The position numbers and the translations under genes are program-made. This document shows, in pieces, positions 57,528 through 64,000 of a stretch of 64,000 bases of DNA; the first letter of the stretch is position 1, and every line of letters starts with the position of its first letter. Origin of the DNA: Gonapodya sp. JEL0774 (Eukaryota > Monoblepharomycota > Monoblepharidomycetes > Monoblepharidales > Gonapodyaceae); assembly GCA_027604505.1 (NCBI GenBank), contig JADIIX010000022.1, positions 139,154-203,153 on the forward strand, in the 5' to 3' direction. The notes under the pieces are model-generated. The model was not told where the DNA came from. It was given only the letters and a program-made list of their open reading frames with translations, and did not search any database.

Positions 57528-60500
57528 CTACAAATCCGTCTCTTCATCCATCGTGATGTCGTCGGTGCGTTCAGCTAGCATCTTCTCGTACGCGGCGCGC
57601 ATTTGCTTTTCTCCCATTCCCACTGCCGCCACTGCATCGGAGGCAAACGGCAAAAATCCTAACGCAATCTCTGCCCATGTACATGCACTACCAGAATCGC
57701 CTCCACTTTTAAATTTGCAAATGACATACCAGTATGAGACAGGTCGAGTCACGCATAGACATTGTGCAAGGAAGGAGCGGAGGATCTTCTACGTACCTCC
57801 ATGCTTCTACGCTCACATTCCAGGCAGTTGCAACAAGCCAATTTAACTCTGCTGGAGGATACTTCAGAGAGGGTAACATACCGCGGACTTCCAATACACC
57901 CGATCAAAAATTCTCAGCATGTAAGTACTAAAGAGAGCAGCAAAATCAGCTGGAAGTACCTTGAAGGTAGAATCCTTGAGCTTGGTCCTTGTTCGACACG
58001 AGCGCCGTCTCGAGGAGCACTCTAAACCACGTGGCAAACTTGGCGACATCAATATCGCCGCTCGCAATCATGCCCTCTAACGCCATCTTCACTGCGGTCG
58101 TCTGGATCCCGCTCGGGCATTGAGAACGCACAGTCAAGCGCGCCATACATTCTAGAGTCCCGAGCGTGACGTCCTCCACGGCACAGCTGTCGAGGAACTG
58201 GACAGCCTTATCCCACTCTCGCACCAAGAGCAAGGTCTCCAATTCGAGTGGTGCAAGCACATTGAACCCGCGAGGAACGGCCGTTTGGAACTCTTTACAA
58301 CGCTCGATATCGGCAAGGTTCCTGGTCATGTGTTCGTCTCGGGTTGCGGCGTCGGTGGACCCTTCCTCCACGATCATGCTACGAACGATCTCGAGACGGG
58401 ATTCTAGTGATGTAACTAAAAGAGCAAATCGCTGAGACACTGTATCGGGATGAGGTGGAGTCGCTGGCTCATCCACCATTGAAAGCTGGTGCAGACGGGT
58501 GATTCACACTGATCACATCTATAATTAACTGCGACTCCATCTCACCTCATAGGCAATTTGTGCTAGCTTCAAGCTCAATGCTGGATCGCATTGGTTCTCA
58601 ATCGCTTCAAGGACCACGTTCCATGCCTGAAGGACCAAACTCCAGATGAGTATACTGTATCCACAAATGGTGGGCTACACACCGTCCTGCGAAACCAAGA
58701 GACGTCAACTGCGGGAGGCGGACCAACACCTGGAAGCGACACACTTGACTTCAACAGTACAAGCGCTCGTTCCAGGGTGAAAGAATGTTGTCTATGCGAA
58801 CATTGAACGTGTGAAACATAACGTATGATTTCAGCACTCCTTCGTATATGCCTCACTTAAGCAATTCCCCGATTCCGCAACCGGTAACCTTCCCTTCCTT
58901 GTCTGTGACGACTTGCCTGGCCAGCCTCGTCATACATCGGTAGAGTGCAAGAGTAGCGTCTCTGGTGATCCCCGTAGGTGTTCCACCCTCCGCTACTTCA
59001 CAAGATTCAACCAAGGTCTGGAGAATAGCCGCGAGAAGGCGCTTGTCGTGGCGGGAGTAGGAGATGTTCTTGACTCGAAACGAATATCGCACGAACGTCA
59101 TCATCGATCGGAGTCACCACAGCTGGTTGACTCACTGCCATGGCTATCAGTAGCTCAGTTTTTGTTGTCGGATCCGGAAATGTTGACGTGGCTGCCTTCT
59201 TCACTGTGTGAAGTGCTTTCCAGGGGTCGAGGGTGGGCACATTCGTTACAACCCATCGACTACCGAAGAAAGACCGATCGACAGGTCTCCTACCATCTTC
59301 CGTCATTTTCATATCCAGGTTAAGCTCCAGCATGACGAGGAAGTTCGTCGCCGAGTTGGGCTCGAGTTCTTGAGCACGGGCCACGGCCACTCGCGCCAAG
59401 GAGAACCTCTTGGTCTTTTGGTAGGCGAGTGCAAGCTTTCTAGAGACATGCGTTATGATAAGAATGGAATGTTTCTCAGAACATTCGTGTACTCTAAAAT
59501 AATGTGGGCGACCAGACCCACCGATTGAGCGTCGCTGCCGTCTTCTTCTCCGCCGGAGTCCCGCTCTGGCCATTCCCAGCCAATGTCTGGGCGAGCTCGT
59601 ACCAAGCAAATGCTTCTGCGAATTGGGATTGATTGAGGCTCTTATCTCCTGCGGTGCAGAGCACCATCTTCAATGGGAAAAGTCATCAGATACTGCATTT
59701 CAATGAGAAAAGAGACCGCCCGAGGCAGGCTCTAGCCCACCATGCACGCAGATCGTCCCAATGATGTGAGAGTCACACCTACATTTAACGATGGTCATAT
59801 CCCGTCAGGCATGTCACATCGTTTGAGTTAGATGGCGCCAACCGACGCTCACTCACCTCTTAATAACCCCCCCACCGTCTCCGCAAGCTCCTCCCCCAAC
59901 CCCGCCCCACTGCACATCTGAATCTTTGCGCACACGATCTTGTCCACCAACTCAGACCCGGCGGGCCCCGCAGCTTTTGTGGCGCGCGTCACTGCGCGAT
60001 CGAGCAAAGACAACGCACTCAACGTGGGGAGCAACTTTGCCGTGGCGTGAATTAGGGAGAGGAGACTTGAAGGGGAATGCGGTGAGGGGTTCCGGTGTTA
60101 CGTGAACAGATGTTGTTCCCCCGAGTGAACGAAGAACAACAAAAACCAAAAAAAAAATGGCCAAAGATATCACACTCACTTATTGCCATCCTCGTTAGAC
60201 GCTAATTGACATCGGTCCATAGCATCCCGGGCGACCTGCTCTGCACGGAGGCGAGCATCGTCGGTAGGACCGCCAGACCCCGCTTGACCGCTGATCCTGT
60301 TGAGGATCTTCAGCTTGAGTATGAAAATGGGGAAAATGGGTTCGAGCTGTGATTTGTGTGTTTGGAGTGGGAATGAGATGAGGACCCGTCCATCGACCGT
60401 CCACACAGAGTGGCGTTCACTTTATGGCAAACAAACGCACCTCGATCGCTTGATCCGCGCATTCATCGGCCATTTTCAAACTCTCGTCCTCCATCGAATA

Positions 60501-62666
60501 AAATAAAGCGCTCGCTAGACTCCGCAACACAGCGGCCTGTAGCAGATCGACCGAATTCCAAGGATGGGACGGGGAAAACCACGCAAGGGGTGTCGAATGC
60601 TTGATCAAACACACCGGGAACAGATAAAGCAAGAACAAAAGAGCTTCACCCTGAACCGTTTCTTCCGTTTGCTTTCCTTGCCGGAATCTTCCGTCAAGCA
60701 CAGTGCGTCGTGGGCGAGACGAAACCACTAGTAAACATGGGGGACGGAGGGTGGAGGAGAGTAGGGGGGTGGGGTAACACACCGCATCAAATGCTCTGAC
60801 CAGTTTGTCAACTCCGCCAGCAGGGCGTACGCACCTGAGCGGCCTCGGTATATGCAGATGCGCGTACCCGCTCACTGCCGATCGTGTGGCAGAGATGTGC
60901 CATGGGTTCGGTCTAAGGGGTGAGTGGGGGGATGCGGGCGGGAGATGAACGGTGAGAAAGAGTGTGAGACAGTATGTTAGCTATGAGTGAAGGGGGTCAA
61001 AATATCCCTCCCACCCGCCCCCAGGAAGCCCCGGCCTATGGTAGGTTCTGTGACCCCACCCGCCAAACCGCCTCACTCACCTCCCTCTCCTTCAAAGACC
61101 CCACCATACTCCCCTCCATGGCCTGTCCCACACATCTCCTCGCAGCCTCCCCGCTCCCCCTCTTGTGGGCTAACTCCGCCTTCGTTGTCAAAAACACCAC
61201 CCGTGCGCGTGCCGCCGTGGCGGGATCCACGGGGGGCCTCGACGACGCCACCGTGCCATTACCGTCGACCAGCGACGCCTGTTCGTCAGCGGCGGTGGAG
61301 GTGTATTGCCTGAGGTACTGGGTGGTGGTTTCGGAAGAGGCGGTGGCGGCGTCGAGGTCGGGGACGTCGAGGTGGGATCGGGTGACTTTGGAAGAGAGAT
61401 GGAAGAGCTTGAAGAAGTCTGGGTTGCGAGGGGGGGGGGGGGGGGGGTTGGGTGGGGGGTGGTGAGTCGGCATGTGAAGGGAAAGTGGGGTGACCGGGCA
61501 AGAGGGTTAGAAAAGTGCGGCAGGTGGACACGGCACAGGACAATACAAAGCACGATGAACAATACATCCACAGGGGGATGTGGGGTGTGACCAACCACGC
61601 ACTTTTTGAGCCGACGTGGGCGGTCGATACGCGGATGAAAGTGAACCCGAGGGCACGGACTGGGAGGTGCGATCGGGGGGAAAGGTGGGAGGTGGGAGGT
61701 GGGAGGTGGGCGAGAGCCCAAATCCAAGATGGGCGCCGGGTGAGTGTGCGAACCGGTGGAGGGTACGCGGGAAGATCAAACGCAAAGACCGAGCCGAGAC
61801 GACCGTGAGCCACTCGATCCGATCGAGGCGAAAGCACACCACACCAAGTTGCGAGCCCACCTCGCGCTACGACCTTCCTCTCTTCCTCGGTTCCCCACAG
61901 GTCGCGGTGTGCGCCATCGTCGTCGTCCTTGGAGCTGTACACGTTCTTAAGGTTGCTCGCCAGGTTGAAGAGTTCCACCTGGACCGGGGTGATCAAAAGA
62001 CGCACGGGAATAAGGTGGTGCGGATCCCACGAGCGAGCAAAAACGCACGAGGGTGGAGTCCAAACCGCGCCGAGATGTCCCCCTCGGTGCGGGGCCGTCT
62101 ACCGTTCCCACCCTCCCAGACCCGCACCTTCGCCCCCCCCCCCCCCGACTCACCCCGTTCTCATCCAGCCACTCCCACACGGCCTTGACCTCTTCCGCCT
62201 CCTTGCGTGGCAACCCCCCTCGTTCCGCCATCTTGAGCCTTGGCTCCATGGATCTCACGACCGACTCCACGTCGCTGGCCAGGACGTGGAGGGGGCCGGG
62301 AGGGGGGAAGGGTGTCGCGGGGGTGGGATGGGCGGACCGGAGGAGGGAGGTGGTCGATGCTTGGGGTTCGGGGACGGTGGGGAAAGGGGGGTGAGATGGT
62401 GGTGGGTGGTGGGTCAATCGCGATCGCACCAGGTTCTCGGCCCTACCTCTACACTCGTCCCACATCACGCTCAGCTGCGACCTTCCCCCCGACCCCGTCC
62501 CCGACCCCGTCCCCGCCGCGCCTCCAGACCCCCCACCGCCCGTGACCCCGTCTGGTTTCCCAGGTCCGTGCCCATACCGAGCCCTATTCCTCTGCTTCAC
62601 CGTCGTTTTCAAAAGCGCGGATCGTAGTTCGTCGTCGACCTGGGCCGTGGGGGACAGATCGGACAT
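57528..62666 (-). CDS. ZIP4/SPO22 (TEX11)-type meiotic TPR protein
   Basis: Multi-exon minus-strand gene from ATG 62666 (MSDLSPTAQVDDELRS) to the stop at 57530-57528. Exon 1 is 62666-62154; later exons were read but not all borders fixed. The first exon has a Gly/Thr/Pro-rich stretch, then SDVESVVRSMEPRLKMAE and VWEWLDENG, followed by VELFNLASNLKNVY. Further in, TPR-like helices include RSLASALFYSMEDES, LALAYQKTKRFSLARVAV and, split by an intron at about 58625-58680, VSWFRRT-AWNVVLEAIENQC. The last matches the SPO22 family motif WFxxxxxNxA, which is the main basis for the call. ZIP4/SPO22 proteins promote crossover formation and synaptonemal complex assembly in meiosis. The C-terminus ends TDDITMDEETDL. 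Confidence 0.7.
61430..61447. repeat. Homopolymer tract of 18 G
   Basis: On the minus strand this is an 18-C run just upstream of a 3' splice site of the ZIP4-like gene (acceptor ending cgcaacccag), so it acts as part of the polypyrimidine tract. Confidence 0.9.
62133..62146. repeat. Homopolymer tract of 14 C
   Basis: On the minus strand this is a 14-G run directly downstream of the donor GTGAGTC of the first ZIP4-like intron. Confidence 0.9.
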
Positions 62667-63241
62667 GGCGGGGATCTTTTTTTTTTATCGTAAAGAGGTG
62701 TGGGAAATTTGGGTGACCCCAACCCGCCAATCCCCGGTGGTCTTTGGTCTTTGATCGAATGCAAAAAACCAACGGACTCTTTGGTGTGGGACTTAAATCA
62801 TTTACGGGTATTATATCAGACGACTCGACCTTATCTCTGTTTCACCCGTCTCGGTAGACACCTCGAATGTGTACCCCCGTAAACTCTTTGTCTGCTCCTG
62901 TTTTCTTTCCTTTGTCCCCCCCACAGCTTTGTTCCCTCGTGTCTCGCAAACTTGTCTTGTTCCCCATCCCGGTCTGAGTCGTTTTTTCTGCACCCCACCG
63001 CCACCCCGTGTATAATAGTGTATACACACCCACATATACACCCTTCTCCGTCTCACGCTTGGGCCGGGGGTGGGGGGGTGGGGGGGGGGTTGTTTTTCGA
63101 AAACCCTCTAGAGGTGCCGTCAGTCTGCACGTCGGTGCGTCTGTATTCAGTGTTGGGTGTTCAGTGTTGAGGAATCGGTATCCAGTCATCCCTAGTCCGT
63201 CGTCCGTTCGTCTGTTGTCTCCACAGACCTTTTCACCCGCC
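62667..63241. other. Divergent intergenic region (ZIP4-like gene / possible + gene)
   Basis: 575 bases between divergent starts. It contains a TATA-like stretch (tgtataatagtgtatac) near 63008-63024, a G-rich tract at 63065-63090, and a pyrimidine-rich leader before the ATG at 63242. No gene is seen inside. Confidence 0.4.
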
Positions 63242-63279
63242 ATGGCCAACCGACCTGACCAACATGATCACGATCAACA
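63242..63279 (+). CDS. Possible first coding exon of a plus-strand gene
   Basis: ATG at 63242 opens 12 codons (MANRPDQHDHDQ) followed by a donor GTATGTATC at 63280. The leader (cttttcacccgcc) resembles fungal start contexts. No following exon was found before the eS24 gene, so this may be a short or false exon. Confidence 0.25.
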
Positions 63280-63838
63280 GTATGTATCATATCTCATATG
63301 TGGGAACCGAGGAACACCACGCTCCTCCCCACCTACCCTGCCTACCCGCCTGTGACCACTAACCATTGACCACTAACCATTGACCACTGAGCCCCCAACC
63401 AGGCGTGCGTGCGTGCGTGGGCATGCAACGGCGCAAGATGGATGTTCTTTTTCGTTTCCCACGAGTGGAAGAAGACGTGGAAAAACGAGACTGCACACAC
63501 GCACGCACGGCGCAACGAGATGTGCCCCACTTTATTTCTTCTCTTTTCGTTTTTTGTTTGCGGATAGATTTATTTGCACGGGGGGGTGCCTCCCTCCCCC
63601 CCTTCACCACCACAACTACAACCGACCAAACTCAAGGGTCCATAAACCCAACAAACAACAAAAACAAAAAACACGGGGGGTTCTTTTTTTTGTGGTGAAA
63701 AGAACGACCGCACCGTGCGCGGGGGGGCGGGTCCGCGGGTCGACTTGGTTTCGTGCAACCCAACACACCCCACCCCACCCCACCCCTTCCCACCCCACAC
63801 CGCACTTCCCATTCCCACCACTGTCCACTCCCGCCACT

Positions 63839-63970
63839 CTACTTCTTCTTCCCCTTCTCCTTCGCACTCGCCGCCGCCTTCGCCTTCTTGGCGCCGCGGA
63901 ACTTCTTGGCACGGTTCTTGCGCTCCTTTTTTTGCTTGCGGGAGCCTTTTTCGATCTTGATGAGACCGAG
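63839..63970 (-). CDS. RPS24: 40S ribosomal protein eS24, last exon
   Basis: The exon reads LGLIKIEKGSRKQKKERKNR and continues AKKFRGAKKAKAAASAKEKGKK to a TAG at 63841-63839. The SRKQxKERKNR block and basic tail are those of eS24, a small-subunit ribosomal protein. The acceptor is cag at 63973-63971, preceded on the minus strand by the C tract. The rest of the gene lies beyond the window. Tail length exceeds that of animal eS24 by a few residues (KAAASAKEKGKK). Confidence 0.9.
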   Translation of the reverse strand, partial: LGLIKIEKGSRKQKKERKNRAKKFRGAKKAKAAASAKEKGKKK

Positions 63971-63972
63971 CT

Positions 63973-63995
63973 GGGGGGGGGGGGGGGGGGGGGGG
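63973..63995. repeat. Homopolymer tract of 23 G
   Basis: On the minus strand this is a 23-C run immediately before the AG acceptor of the eS24 last exon. Its length near the window edge could also reflect an assembly or sequencing limit. Confidence 0.85.
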
Positions 63996-64000
63996 TTGGG

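Noticed and set aside
61286-62188. Several overlapping frames on both strands of about 100-240 residues
   Set aside because: They lie across a GC-rich intron and a low-complexity exon of the ZIP4-like gene and contain homopolymer-derived Gly/Pro runs.
1-64000. tRNA, rRNA or intact transposon
   Set aside because: I looked for B-box-like GGTTCRANNCC contexts, transposase or reverse-transcriptase motifs and terminal repeats. The few GGTTCGAA-like hits (for example near 13062) fall in coding exons without a cloverleaf context.

Overview
The window is nuclear DNA of an intron-rich fungus. Nearly every gene is split by short GT-AG introns, mostly 45-130 bases with GTRAGT-type donors. The gene set is eukaryotic and fungal: MGM101, a ZIP4/SPO22-type meiotic protein, EFM4, an SH3-PX protein, ribosomal protein eS24, a PTS1-tagged epoxide hydrolase and an UNC-93-like transporter. 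An early-diverging, chytrid-like fungus fits this mix, but that placement is inference. I saw no rRNA, tRNA, CRISPR array or intact mobile element. Most exon chains below were joined by hand with reading phase checked at each junction; where a junction is unresolved the entry says so.

Left arm (1-7.3 kb): a tandem segmental duplication. Each copy holds a coiled-coil gene on + and a convergent PITH-domain gene on -. The left copy is decayed (nonsense codon, frameshift, missing 5' part); the right copy reads through intact. 7.7-21 kb: a Sel1-repeat protein (+), the EF1A methyltransferase EFM4 (-), two neighbouring Arg/Ser-rich proteins (-), MGM101 (-), a WW-domain protein with a Gln-rich repeat array (+) and a cytochrome b561-type membrane protein (-).

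21-36 kb: redox, membrane and lipid genes. These are a 2-Cys peroxiredoxin with an unusual basic tail (-), a PNPOx/ferredoxin-reductase-type fusion flavoprotein (-), a YccF-domain membrane protein (+), an UNC-93-like transporter (+), a disordered Ser/Pro-rich protein (-), and a divergent pair of a MaoC-type hydratase (-) and a 16-exon acyl-CoA ligase (+). The promoter shared by that pair carries a perfect 9+3+9 palindrome. 36-54 kb: a 1,624-residue SH3-PX protein (-), an epoxide hydrolase ending in SKL (+), a small unknown protein (-), a 1,162-residue coiled-coil protein with duplicated exons (-), a possible orphan gene (+) and an ankyrin protein (+).

54-64 kb: a Baeyer-Villiger-type flavin monooxygenase (-), a ZIP4/SPO22 homologue (-), a possible first exon (+) and the last exon of eS24 (-), which runs into a 23-base G tract at the window edge. 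Several genes suggest peroxisomal or lipid chemistry (acyl-CoA ligase, MaoC hydratase, SKL-tagged epoxide hydrolase, Baeyer-Villiger enzyme), but only the hydratase/ligase pair is arranged so that co-regulation is likely.
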